Below, piece after piece: positions 16,608 to 24,614 of a stretch of DNA of 44,693 nt. The position numbers and the translations under genes are program-made. Source of the DNA: Fangia hongkongensis FSC776 = DSM 21703 (GTDB lineage: Bacteria > Pseudomonadota > Gammaproteobacteria > Francisellales > Francisellaceae). Below the pieces are notes generated by a model. It saw nothing but the letters and a program-made list of their open reading frames with translations. It searched no databases and was not told the origin of the DNA. Position 1 is the stretch's first letter, and the number at the start of each line of letters is the position of its first letter. The stretch spans positions 1-44,693 of the forward strand of contig NZ_KB902249.1 of the NCBI RefSeq assembly GCF_000379445.1. The letters run 5' to 3'.

Positions 16608-17006
16608 TCAATACACATTAAGCGTTGGCATAAGTTTGTCAAATACTGGATAAATAGGGCTGCGTGTAGATATCTCCAGATAACTGGAAGTGACTAATAC
16701 ACAGTCATTCTCAATATGCCATAAATCAATAAGCTCCTGACCCGTTGGTTCATCTTCTTCTATGGTATATCTATTATCTAAAATATAAAACACCCTTAGC
16801 CCTGCGCCATCTAATTTACTCTTTAGCTTACCCAGTTGTGATGTTGTCCTCGCAATATAAATTGGTAGCATGTGATTAATATTGGCTTCATGCACTACCG
16901 GAACCATACCAGAAATGTATACCTCCTTGTCCTCTCCAATAATTATTGCATCGTACTCTTTCAGTCGTGATGAGAGCAAACTAAATATCTTGGCTTTGTT
17001 ACACAT
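16608..17006 (-). CDS. Unknown protein, 132 residues
   Basis: No family recognised. Mixed alpha/beta and soluble: KIFSLLSSRLKEYDAIIIG (helix then strand), LPIYIARTTSQLGKLKSKLDGAGLRVFYILDN in the middle and DCVLVTSSYLEISTRSPIYPVF near the end, which hints at an alternating fold. GAGGAG lies about 6 bases before the ATG. It is preceded on the same strand by a start-less open stretch and the LuxR gene. Confidence 0.55.
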   Translation of the reverse strand: MCNKAKIFSLLSSRLKEYDAIIIGEDKEVYISGMVPVVHEANINHMLPIYIARTTSQLGKLKSKLDGAGLRVFYILDNRYTIEEDEPTGQELIDLWHIENDCVLVTSSYLEISTRSPIYPVFDKLMPTLNVY

Positions 17007-17041
17007 TCAAACGCTCCTCAAAATCAGAAAAAACAGCTTAT

Positions 17042-17245
17042 GTATCGATTGGCTGTAAACTTAAATAGCCCTTTCCTAGAACTAGCACAGAATCACCAAA
17101 TAGCAGCTTGATTTTAGCTAAATAAGCCTCATCGCCAAAATAATGTACACAGATATCATTAAGCTCACATATACTCAAATACTGAGTATATGGATCACTG
17201 CTTAATAAATATTTTGTGTTATTTCTCAGTGTATAGAAATTATAA
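17042..17245 (-). pseudogene. Start-less open stretch, possible gene remnant
   Basis: On the minus strand a frame stays open for about 68 codons, from the LuxR terminator to a TAA at 17042, and reads like protein (KYLLSSDPYTQYLSICELND, then VHYFGDEAYLAKIKLLFGDS). It has no ATG or GTG near its beginning; a TTG midway would give 46 residues. It could be a remnant or a gene with an unusual start. No family recognised. Confidence 0.3.
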
Positions 17246-17272
17246 AAAAGATAACCACCTAAATTAGGTGAT
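17240..17272 (-). terminator. Intrinsic terminator after the LuxR gene
   Basis: On the minus strand CACCTAA-T-TTAGGTG (17270-17256) is followed by GGTTATCTTTTTTATAA. A strong stem close to the stop at 17278 with a six-T run. Confidence 0.65.
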
Positions 17273-17277
17273 TAGTG

Positions 17278-18096
17278 TTATGAGTCATAAATGTAATTAA
17301 AAAAAAACTTCTCCAACCCGCTCCAGCCATGCTCTATACAGTATTTGTGCAAAGACCTCTTATTACGACAGTTCGTTTTTTCTCGAATAATCTTAAGATA
17401 ACACGATACGGTATTGATGGACTTGTTAAGCATATCTGCAATTTGCGTTGAGCTACATCCGTTTGCATATAATATCATTATTTCAAATTCACGATCACTT
17501 AGCTCCATGCTCGCATTTTCTTTGCTTAATTCCTTGGCATAGCTTCGTCTAGTTTGTTCAACGACTGTGTACGTATAGCTTGGGATATTTATCCTATTCT
17601 CAGGCTTATTCCCTTCAAATATCAGTGATTCAGCAGCTCTACAAAAATATGATATAAACTTAAGCAATTTACCCCTATGGATATCATAAAACCTGTAGGC
17701 TCTATCAGCATTGTTTCGATCTGCATAAAATGAAAAAAGATGATATGCCCCATCTACTTCATTCTTGTAAACAAATTCGATCCTTGCATCTATATCATAA
17801 TTATCACGTGCATCTTCCTGTATAACAGACATGTTCTGACTTTTAGAATGACGCCAATAGTTAATACCGCACGGCAATCTATCCGTAATACACTTAGAGT
17901 TGGGAGAATACGCCTCATTAAACTTTGCTTTCCATTCTCTGTGAGTACCCCAGCTTGATATCGTAGAGTCTGCATGAATTATCGTATGGTTGAGAAATTT
18001 AATGTATCCAGTTTGCTCATAAATGGGTACGCAAATCCTCTGAACCTCTGGAATAATATTAAAGAAAAAATCTTCATTAAATTTGATTATACTCAT
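17278..18096 (-). CDS. LuxR-family transcriptional regulator
   Basis: 272 residues. The C-terminal LuxR HTH is at about 198-257: ELSDREFEIMILYANGCSSTQIADMLNKSINTVSCYLKIIREK, with the standard S-x-RE-x-E-x-x-x-L-x-A-x-G pattern. The first 180 residues do not show the known acyl-homoserine-lactone pocket pattern clearly, so this may be a solo regulator with an unknown input. It lies 17 bases after an MFS transporter gene and is probably co-transcribed; a terminator follows. LuxR-MFS pairs of this type are common in Legionella/Coxiella-like genomes. Confidence 0.8.
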   Translation of the reverse strand: MSIIKFNEDFFFNIIPEVQRICVPIYEQTGYIKFLNHTIIHADSTISSWGTHREWKAKFNEAYSPNSKCITDRLPCGINYWRHSKSQNMSVIQEDARDNYDIDARIEFVYKNEVDGAYHLFSFYADRNNADRAYRFYDIHRGKLLKFISYFCRAAESLIFEGNKPENRINIPSYTYTVVEQTRRSYAKELSKENASMELSDREFEIMILYANGCSSTQIADMLNKSINTVSCYLKIIREKTNCRNKRSLHKYCIEHGWSGLEKFFFNYIYDS

Positions 18097-18113
18097 AGTA
18101 ATTCCCCATTATG

Positions 18114-19355
18114 CTAGCTCACTTCTGTCTTCATAAAGTACAGAGTCATTAGTGATATAATACCAACAACTGCCATATAGAAAGCTGGAGCCATTTTACT
18201 CTGAAAAAATGTTATTAAAATTTGGTTAAATAGCGGCGCTGTCGAGCCAAATACGATAATGGCTAATGAGTGCCCAATACCCACGGTTAAAACTCTTGAG
18301 TCACGGGTGGCTTGAGACACCAATATGGGAACAAACGAACCAATTAATGCCCCGACAAACAACCCTAACAATAAATAACTTATCAGCATTAAAACTATAC
18401 TCTCCAGCAATAGGAGCTTATAAACTGGCAATATGATCAAAACTAGCAAAATTAAAGTTATTGCCGCAAACTTTTTATGTCCAATGTAATCAGCTAAGCG
18501 CCCCATAATCGGGTACAGCAAAATAACATAAATAGCATTCATTAACATAACCAAAAAAACTTGAGAATGTGAGAAATCTTGTGCTTCCCTCACAATAAGA
18601 GATGAGTGGTAAATAAATGAAAAATACAATACATTGATCACCGCCATATACAAAATTATTTTAACCATCCCCCTCCAGTTGATCATCAAAATATTAATAA
18701 TTGAGGATTTACGAGCATATGATAAATTGAGAGTCTCTGTTAAATTTAATCTGATGTAACTCACGATGAATATAAATACTAGCGAAAATAAAAAAAGAAT
18801 CTTCCAACCCCAACTTGTAAAATGGTCATATGACAATACCGATGAAATAATTGCTAAAAACAGAATTGCAATCACTTTACCACACTGTGCAACAGTATCA
18901 GTTAGACTTGTAAATAATGCTTTTTTTCCATCGGGCGCTAATTCATAAAGCATCACCATTACAGTAGGAAATTCACCACCACACGCAAACCCTTGAAATA
19001 ACCTAAACGTCACAATAAATATTGAAGCCCATATCCCTATAGATTCATATGATGGAACACAAGCCATACCAATCGCAGGAATTGCCATCATTGTCAACGT
19101 TGCAACCAAAACAGGTTTTCTACCATATCTATCAGCAATACCTCCCCAGAACAGTACACCTACTGGTCTTGCTATATAAGCAATTGCAAATATGCCAAAT
19201 GCTATCGTAACCGAATGCGAAGATACACTACTAAAAAAATAGGTTGCAAACACTGGTGCCAACAACCCATATAGGGCGAAATCGTAAAACTCAAAGCAAT
19301 TACCAACAAGTACAGGCAATACACGTCTAATTTGGCCTCTCTTTTTCATAAACAT
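18114..19355 (-). CDS. MFS transporter (metabolite:H+ symporter type)
   Basis: 413 residues with about 12 hydrophobic segments. Seen: GNCFEFYDFALYGLLAPVFATYFF in helix 1, the MFS motif A as GGIADRYGRKPVL between helices 2 and 3, GGEFPTVMVMLYELAPDGKKALFTS (a GGE-x-P-xxE-like motif of the MHS/ProP subfamily) and a second motif-A-like MGRLADYIGHKKF in the C-half. Members import osmolytes, dicarboxylates or other small metabolites; the substrate is not predictable. It starts the operon with the LuxR gene. Confidence 0.85.
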   Translation of the reverse strand: MFMKKRGQIRRVLPVLVGNCFEFYDFALYGLLAPVFATYFFSSVSSHSVTIAFGIFAIAYIARPVGVLFWGGIADRYGRKPVLVATLTMMAIPAIGMACVPSYESIGIWASIFIVTFRLFQGFACGGEFPTVMVMLYELAPDGKKALFTSLTDTVAQCGKVIAILFLAIISSVLSYDHFTSWGWKILFLFSLVFIFIVSYIRLNLTETLNLSYARKSSIINILMINWRGMVKIILYMAVINVLYFSFIYHSSLIVREAQDFSHSQVFLVMLMNAIYVILLYPIMGRLADYIGHKKFAAITLILLVLIILPVYKLLLLESIVLMLISYLLLGLFVGALIGSFVPILVSQATRDSRVLTVGIGHSLAIIVFGSTAPLFNQILITFFQSKMAPAFYMAVVGIISLMTLYFMKTEVS

Positions 19356-19753
19356 ATAAGTAACCCTAAAACATAATCATGTCTTAGATATTGTGACAAC
19401 TGGAAAGAGTAAAACCATACTAACAATGCATCAAAATGTATTGACATTAACCCAATATGGCAAAGCTAAGCTGATTGTGGCGATGCAATTTTATAATGCT
19501 ATTTGTAGCGACCCGAATTCATAATCACCCCGACCCACTTTTATCACTCAAAGTGGAACCACATTAATTGACTCTATAAATATTTTCCGACCCAAATTAA
19601 ATGATTTTATCCAACGTATACCCCCCTTTCAATTTTTGACCTCCATGTTGGATCTTCTTTTCAGAAAAATGGTTTTTAATTTCGTCGTTCACGCAACATG
19701 CAATTGAGCATTCATTTCAATAAGATTGTTGAATTACCAACCTTGTTTTTAAG
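19356..19753. other. Non-coding region, possible IS remnant
   Basis: No gene seen. From about 19505 to 19600, CGACCC recurs (at three places) together with a CCACTTT...AAAGTGG inverted repeat (19537-19556). Repeats of this kind with GGGTC and an AGTG core are reminiscent of the multiple end repeats of IS21-type elements, but no transposase sequence is present. Confidence 0.3.
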
Positions 19754-20071
19754 TTAAGGAGTAATAGTTGCATCCCGTTTTTCTAGCTTTACTTCATCTA
19801 TGTGTTCAAAGCTAATTACATTCCCAATTGCTCCCATAAATGCTGTGCACTCTGGCGCATTGGGGAACCCATCTGCCGCAGATTTTGCTTCGTCCAAACT
19901 ACCCCAGTAAACCCGATCAATCCAACACTGCTCATCATCACAATAATTAAACTCCCGATAACGAAAGCCTGATTGATTCTTCAAGAAAACATCTGATAGT
20001 CGTTTAGCTTGTAACAACTCTTCTGTTGTTAACTTAGGCGATACTGTAAATTTTACCTGTTCTACAATCAT
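19754..20071 (-). CDS. Small dimeric alpha/beta-barrel-like protein
   Basis: 105 residues. Strand-helix-strand pattern: QVKFTVSPKLTTEELLQAKRLSDVFLKNQSGFRYREFNY, then CWIDRVYWGSLDEAKSAADGFPNAPECTAFMGAI. The run 'Gfr-yRef, wiDrvyW-sldeAkaAad' is typical of ABM/ferredoxin-like monooxygenase-fold proteins. It overlaps the GNAT gene stop by 4 bases, so the two are coupled. Its function is unknown; it may be a small accessory enzyme. Confidence 0.55.
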   Translation of the reverse strand: MIVEQVKFTVSPKLTTEELLQAKRLSDVFLKNQSGFRYREFNYCDDEQCWIDRVYWGSLDEAKSAADGFPNAPECTAFMGAIGNVISFEHIDEVKLEKRDATITP

Positions 20072-20631
20072 TGACTGCTGACTCCTATCCTCATATTTCT
20101 ATCTAGAATATAGATAACATCTTTATTTAAAGGGCAATCTCCTAAATCAGAGCTAGTCTTTAGAAGCTTAAAACCTAATGATTCCACCAGCCTAATTGAA
20201 GGCAAATTTTCTCGCTCTATAGAAGCAGATATAGATGTGCTGCCCAACTGTTTGAATAACTCATGTATCACAGCTCCCACAGACTCTTTTGCTATACCAG
20301 ACCTCCAATATTTAGGAAATATAAGATATCCAATGCTTGTCTCACCACCTTTAGCAACAGTTGCTTGAACATACCAAAAATATCTTGAATCTCCCTTCGA
20401 TCTAATCGCCCAATTCAGCCATATATCCAAACCATCAGGAGATCGCCTCATCTGTAGTCTAGAAGAATACCGCTCTATTAGGCTTTCAAGATCCTTTGGA
20501 GGAAGGTCTGGAATATATCTATATGACCTATCATCTAATAATCCCTGATATAATAAACTTGCATGTCCAACGGTAAGAGGCTCAAGAATAAATCTGTTAG
20601 TTAATAAATCTTTTTTGTAATTGACAGTCAT
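20068..20631 (-). CDS. GNAT-family N-acetyltransferase
   Basis: 187 residues. RFILEPLTVGHASLLYQGLLDD at the start, TSIGYLIFPKYWRSGIAKESVGAVIHELFKQLG in the middle (acetyl-CoA-binding motif A with R/Q-x-x-G-x-G/A reading YWRSGIA), and RENLPSIRLVESLGFKLLK near the end. This is the RimJ/RimL-type pattern. Substrate unknown. It starts a two-gene operon with the barrel-fold protein, overlapping by 4 bases (ATGA). Confidence 0.85.
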   Translation of the reverse strand: MTVNYKKDLLTNRFILEPLTVGHASLLYQGLLDDRSYRYIPDLPPKDLESLIERYSSRLQMRRSPDGLDIWLNWAIRSKGDSRYFWYVQATVAKGGETSIGYLIFPKYWRSGIAKESVGAVIHELFKQLGSTSISASIERENLPSIRLVESLGFKLLKTSSDLGDCPLNKDVIYILDRNMRIGVSSQ

Positions 20632-20664
20632 TCTTTTCCAAAATGTATTTTCAAAATAAAATGT

Positions 20665-21552
20665 TTAATAACTACTTCCAGCGCCATCATATAAATCTAT
20701 TTCAACACAACAATCATAAAGATCAGCCGCACCGGAACACTCATTATATATATGCGCTATTTTACGTTGTAAATCTTCATCGTCAGCATATTCTAACGTT
20801 ATTTTATAATCAGTTGCGTTTTTGTAAAGCTTAACTAGGATATAAGACTCTCTTAATATGTACTCTACTTTTTCCCTGACTTTTTTAACACCCCTAACAA
20901 ATTTATTAAGACCCGCGATTTCTAAATCCAATGTCAGCGTTATTGATTTCATTTGTTTATAATCATCAGGTAGTAAATGATCGTACTGCCCTTTTTTAAT
21001 CATATAATAAGTACTTCTTGAAATACCAAATTGAGGCAGTGTTTTAGATACCTTCACACCTTTATTAATATAACTTTTAACACCTATCACAAGGTGACTG
21101 TCAACTTTACCTGGACGTCCAAATTTAATACCATTTTCCAGAGCTTTTTTAATCCCATCGGCTTGCCTTTCCTTACGTAAATCATTCTCAAATTCAGCAA
21201 AGGCAGATAACATATTAAACATTAATTTTCCTTGAGATGTGGTGGTATCAATCTTTTGATCCAACACAACCAGATCCACCTTTTTCTTTTCTAACTGATC
21301 CGCAATTTGTTTTAGATGTAAGACAGACCTAGCAATACGATCTAGCTTAGTGACGATCAATGTATCCCCTGCCCTTACATAATCTAAGCATTCTAATAGC
21401 TTAGGTCTATTTTGATCTGTACCACTTATTTTTTCCTGATAAATTTTCTCACAGCCTGTCTCTTTCAATTTATCAATTTGGACATCTAAAGACTGACCAC
21501 TTGATGACACTCTGGCGTACCCTATTTTTTGCCCTGTGCTGTGCTTACTCAT
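20665..21552 (-). CDS. Serine recombinase (resolvase), second copy, with long C-terminal extension
   Basis: About 295 residues. Two ATGs (21555, 21552) are possible; AGGGG fits the second. Catalytic domain: IGYARVSSSGQ with nucleophile serine near residue 16, ISGTDQNRPKLLECLDYV, VTKLDRIARSVLHLKQI, then SQGKLMFNMLSAFAEFENDLRKERQADGI, GIKFGRPGKV and an HTH (VSKTLPQFGISRSTYYMIKKG). Unlike the first copy it has about 95 extra C-terminal residues (MKSITLTLDLEIAGLNKFVRG onwards, then a Cys-containing DDEDLQ and DLYDCCVEIDLY part) of unknown function. Coupled to the upstream Fic gene. Confidence 0.85.
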   Translation of the reverse strand: MSKHSTGQKIGYARVSSSGQSLDVQIDKLKETGCEKIYQEKISGTDQNRPKLLECLDYVRAGDTLIVTKLDRIARSVLHLKQIADQLEKKKVDLVVLDQKIDTTTSQGKLMFNMLSAFAEFENDLRKERQADGIKKALENGIKFGRPGKVDSHLVIGVKSYINKGVKVSKTLPQFGISRSTYYMIKKGQYDHLLPDDYKQMKSITLTLDLEIAGLNKFVRGVKKVREKVEYILRESYILVKLYKNATDYKITLEYADDEDLQRKIAHIYNECSGAADLYDCCVEIDLYDGAGSSY

Positions 21553-22576
21553 CATCTGCCCCTTTCGCTTCCAGATTATTTAAAATATATAGCCCTTGGC
21601 TGGTAAGACGATATTTCTGTAATTTGCTATTTGGTTTATCTGGGATGGTCATCTCAACCAGCTTGGCCTCGATTGCAGGTTGTAAATAGCGCTCACGAAA
21701 AGATTTTCTGTCCTTTAAATTCAATCGCTGTTGAAGCGCATCACGGCGCATTTCATTATTTGACAGCGCCTGTATTAAGCTTTTAACTTGAGGGGTTACT
21801 TGCGGGTCTTCTTGAGGGCTCAGCTCAAGTATTGCCTCTAACAGCATACTTAAAATGAATTCGATAAAGGCAGATGAGTCTGATTGCGCTGTACTATCAT
21901 GAATCGCCTGATAATACGCTTTTTGATATTTATACACTAGGCTTTCAACAGGAATATAAGCTAAAAGTTCATGCCATTTACTTAAGATTAAAGATTGCCA
22001 TAATCGCCCCATTCTCCCATTACCATCTGAAAAAGGGTGAATAAATTCAAATTCATAATGAAATACACAACTGACAATCATAGGATGATCATCAGTTGTA
22101 TTTAACCAGCTAAACAAATCTTTCATTAATCGAGGCACTTGATTGGCAGGTGGCGCTACATGAATGACATCTTGTCCTGATAAAACACCTACACCACCAG
22201 AGCGATAACTACCGATTTCATCGATAAGCCCTTTCATTAAAATATGATGCGCGTCCAATAGATGTTGCTCTTTGTCAGGCTGCCACTGACCAAAATGATC
22301 ATAAACCTCTATCGCATTACGTACTTCTTGGATTTCCTTTTGCGGTGCCAATACACGTTTTCCATTGATGATATCAGTGATATGTGATTCATCTAATGTA
22401 TTGCCTTCAATCGCCAACGACCCCTGAATCGTTTTAATCCTATTAATCCGTCTTAACTTCAAAGCATTTTCATTATTCGTAATAACAGATAGTCGTCCTA
22501 CCGACTCACTGATTTTTGCAATCAGGTTGATTATTTTTGAGGTAATTGTATAGGGTGGTTGATATAGCTTTCCCAT
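21545..22576 (-). CDS. Fic family protein with winged-helix C-terminus
   Basis: 343 residues. The N-terminal inhibitory motif is SLAIEG (53-58), the catalytic motif HPFSDGNGRMGR (180-191), and the flap region GSYRSGGVGVLSGQDVIHVAPPA (122-144) is present. The C-terminal 75 residues (QVTPQVKSLIQALSNNEMRRDALQQRLNLKDRKSFRERYLQPAIEAKLVEMT) form a winged helix, so this is the larger chromosomal/plasmid Fic type. Likely AMP transferase. Its stop overlaps the second resolvase start by 8-11 bases, the same arrangement as the first pair. Confidence 0.9.
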   Translation of the reverse strand: MGKLYQPPYTITSKIINLIAKISESVGRLSVITNNENALKLRRINRIKTIQGSLAIEGNTLDESHITDIINGKRVLAPQKEIQEVRNAIEVYDHFGQWQPDKEQHLLDAHHILMKGLIDEIGSYRSGGVGVLSGQDVIHVAPPANQVPRLMKDLFSWLNTTDDHPMIVSCVFHYEFEFIHPFSDGNGRMGRLWQSLILSKWHELLAYIPVESLVYKYQKAYYQAIHDSTAQSDSSAFIEFILSMLLEAILELSPQEDPQVTPQVKSLIQALSNNEMRRDALQQRLNLKDRKSFRERYLQPAIEAKLVEMTIPDKPNSKLQKYRLTSQGLYILNNLEAKGADDE

Positions 22577-22924
22577 GCAAAATCCGTTTAGTTTTATCTA
22601 AGAGGTTATTATTATATAATATATACTACTTTTATAGATAATGATATTAAAGCGATGCACATAGTCTAAAAAAGTATACTTTATAAAACTCCCTATGAAG
22701 AACCAACGTAACAAGATATTCTGCTTATAAAATGGATGCAGTACAAAAACCATCCTAGTTTGTGTCAGTGGGGGCTGATAATGTAAATACATAGAAATTA
22801 GCTGAGGGGCATGGAGAATCTATGATTATTCATTTACTTGTACTGCGAAAGGCAGGGTAACATATTTTGAAATACTTTTTAGCATTCTCCTACAAAAGTA
22901 ACGGATGGTTACTATTCTCTTTAG
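22577..22924. other. Non-coding region upstream of the second Fic gene
   Basis: No gene is supported. It carries AT-rich sequence with TATATTATATAATAATA-like stretches (about 22605-22630), likely promoter. A small open frame on the minus strand (22598-22792) has no ribosome binding site and unusual composition and is not called. Confidence 0.4.
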
Positions 22925-23239
22925 CTATGCGCCAAAATCATAGCTTCCCCAGTTTTTATAGAGCGCATTGTCAACCGTGATCCCGTTAACACGAATCTTT
23001 GTTAGTAACTGACTGTATGGAGTTGCATGGGTTGGCGTTACGCCTGGCGTATTACTTAAAACAATTTGGTATATGCGACAATACTTACGTACGGTTGTTT
23101 CTTTATAGCCTGTTAATTTACAAATATCTTGGTAGGTATAACCTTGTAGTTGCAGATCCATAAGACTGTCCGAAACAGATTTGTTATATTTATTCTCTAA
23201 TACCTCTGCAAAGCTGCTACTGGCGTATTGATTGCCCAT
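22925..23239 (-). CDS. Small HTH-like protein, 104 residues
   Basis: Seen: FAEVLENKYNKSVSDSLMDL, then LQGYTYQDICKLTGYKETTVRKYCRIYQI, a clear helix-turn-helix-like stretch (Y-T-Y-Q-D-I-x-x-x-T-G-x-x-x-x-T-V-R-K-Y), then a Pro/Thr-rich tail. It could be a small transcriptional regulator or a transposon-associated DNA-binding protein. The start ATG 23239 has a weak ribosome binding site. Its neighbours give no clear partner. Confidence 0.55.
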   Translation of the reverse strand: MGNQYASSSFAEVLENKYNKSVSDSLMDLQLQGYTYQDICKLTGYKETTVRKYCRIYQIVLSNTPGVTPTHATPYSQLLTKIRVNGITVDNALYKNWGSYDFGA

Positions 23240-23405
23240 GTTGTTCTAATATACTTGTTAAACTCTTAAGATGTATATTAGTTGATCATAGCTATATGGT
23301 GCAACCATTTTATGGCTGACTCATCAAACTGTCTGCTATCTGTCATTGACATTCGCATCACTTGATAGTACAACATGCAACCATACACTATTAATACCCT
23401 TCCCT

Positions 23406-23696
23406 ATGGGATCGAAGAAAATAAAAAAGAATAAAGCGAATCGTAATAAAAAGTACATCCCTTTAAGGCAGCATGGGTGGGCAGGTTATGGTTATATTGA
23501 ATATTTAACCCATGATGGTAGTAACTATAAATTATTATTTGAAGTTCGCTTTGATCATCTGGATAAAGAAATACGCAAAGACGATGCTTTTGGTGATTAT
23601 GTAATTGATGCCTTAAGTGAATTTGCAAAGGATGATGGAATAACCTCAGAAGCGATAAACCTAAAAATGCTCAACTGGGTTGAATGGTATAAGTAA
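23406..23696 (+). CDS. Unknown small protein, 96 residues
   Basis: Basic N-terminus (GSKKIKKNKANRNKKYIPL) followed by a mixed strand/helix part (WAGYGYIEYLTHDG, LLFEVRFDHLDK, DAFGDYVIDALSEFAK). I call the ATG at 23406; the frame extends to a TTG at 23346 but the upstream residues do not look coding. No good ribosome binding site at either. No family recognised. It lies just before the third toxin-antitoxin pair in the same direction. Confidence 0.45.
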   Translation: MGSKKIKKNKANRNKKYIPLRQHGWAGYGYIEYLTHDGSNYKLLFEVRFDHLDKEIRKDDAFGDYVIDALSEFAKDDGITSEAINLKMLNWVEWYK

Positions 23697-23708
23697 TTCC
23701 ATTGCTTT

Positions 23709-23737
23709 TTGATTTATATACCACTTGGTGATATAAT
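23709..23737 (+). promoter_or_regulatory. Promoter of the third toxin-antitoxin pair
   Basis: TTGATT (23709-23714), 17-base spacer, TATAAT (23732-23737), 31 bases before the toxin ATG. TATACCAC-TTGGTGATATA between and around the boxes is partly palindromic and could be the antitoxin operator. Confidence 0.55.
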
Positions 23738-23767
23738 TTGGATATGGTTTAAAATGGTAATGTTGTA

Positions 23768-24142
23768 ATGGTTGCTGTTTATATGCTCCCAGAATTCGCA
23801 AAGTGGGTGGAAAAAGAAAAAATCACAAATGATATTTTACTAAACACCGCATCTGAAGTTATTAATGGGCTACATGATGGAGACTTGGGAGCTCACTGCT
23901 ATAAGAAACGACTTGCCATTAAAGGTAAGGGAAAGCGTTCAGGTGCTAGAACAATAGTATCTTATCGCATTAATGATTTTTTGATATACGTCTATGCTTA
24001 TGCTAAAAATCAAAAAAGTAACCTTTCACCAAAAGAGCAAAAAGCATTAAAGCTATACTCTAAAGAGGTGCTTATGAAGTTATCAGCTGACAGCATAAAA
24101 AGGTTAATAAATGAACGACAGTTAATAGAGGTAGTCATATGA
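23768..24142 (+). CDS. HigB2/RelE-like toxin (PF06296 type)
   Basis: 124 residues. The pattern CYKKRLAIKGKGKRSGARTIVSYRINDFLIYVYAYAKNQKSNLSPKEQKALKLYSKEVL is the hallmark of the PF06296 RelE-type family (KKR-[IL]-A-x-x-G-x-GKSGGaRTI-x-x-x, then F-x-YGFAK-xE/Q-K-x-N-I). Members act as ribosome-dependent mRNA interferases. The ATG at 23768 is followed by VAVYMLPEFAKWVEKE. It overlaps the antitoxin start by 4 bases (ATGA). Confidence 0.85.
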   Translation: MVAVYMLPEFAKWVEKEKITNDILLNTASEVINGLHDGDLGAHCYKKRLAIKGKGKRSGARTIVSYRINDFLIYVYAYAKNQKSNLSPKEQKALKLYSKEVLMKLSADSIKRLINERQLIEVVI

Positions 24143-24456
24143 ACAATCATACATTACTAGAAGTTTTACATAACTCAGCTAAAAGTATGCATGATCTAAA
24201 TATTATTGATGGAAAAACAATGCGCAACTTTGATCAGGCCTGTCTTCCTGAAGTGCAAACTCTAAGCCCTCAAGAAATAAAAGCCATACGAATTGAAAAC
24301 AAAATAAGCCAAAGTGTTTTTGCAAAGCTTCTTAATGCTAGTAACTCAACCATTCAAAAATGGGAAACGGGTGAAAAAAAACCAAAAGGCATTTCATTGA
24401 AGCTTCTCAATATCATTAAACAAAATGGTGTAGCCATACTTTATAATTATAGTTAA
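24139..24456 (+). CDS. XRE antitoxin of the HigA2 type
   Basis: 105 residues. N-terminal dimer/toxin-binding part, then the HTH LSPQEIKAIRIENKISQSVFAKLLNASNSTIQKWETGEKKPKGISLKLLNIIKQNG, the standard pattern of NadS/HigA2 antitoxins with KWE-x-G-x-KxP. It forms a toxin-antitoxin pair with the upstream gene, ATGA overlap. It differs from the antitoxin at 2455, so the two pairs are independent systems. Confidence 0.88.
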   Translation: MNNHTLLEVLHNSAKSMHDLNIIDGKTMRNFDQACLPEVQTLSPQEIKAIRIENKISQSVFAKLLNASNSTIQKWETGEKKPKGISLKLLNIIKQNGVAILYNYS

Positions 24457-24614
24457 ACTCTACCTAACTCAGATTAAGTGAATAAGTGTAGTGGTTTAAC
24501 GTAAAATGGCAAGTTATCAGAAACCTACACATTATATCAAAACAGTGCTGTCTGACTTGCGAGGTTCATGGAGCTTATTGGCCTATTAAAGGGATTGTGG
24601 AATTTTATACTCTC

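Noticed and set aside
22598-22792. 64-residue frame on the minus strand
   Set aside because: AT-driven residue mix, no ribosome binding site, lies in the promoter region of the Fic gene.
23346-23405. Longer TTG start for the 96-residue protein
   Set aside because: The extra 20 residues have no ribosome binding site and are not protein-like.
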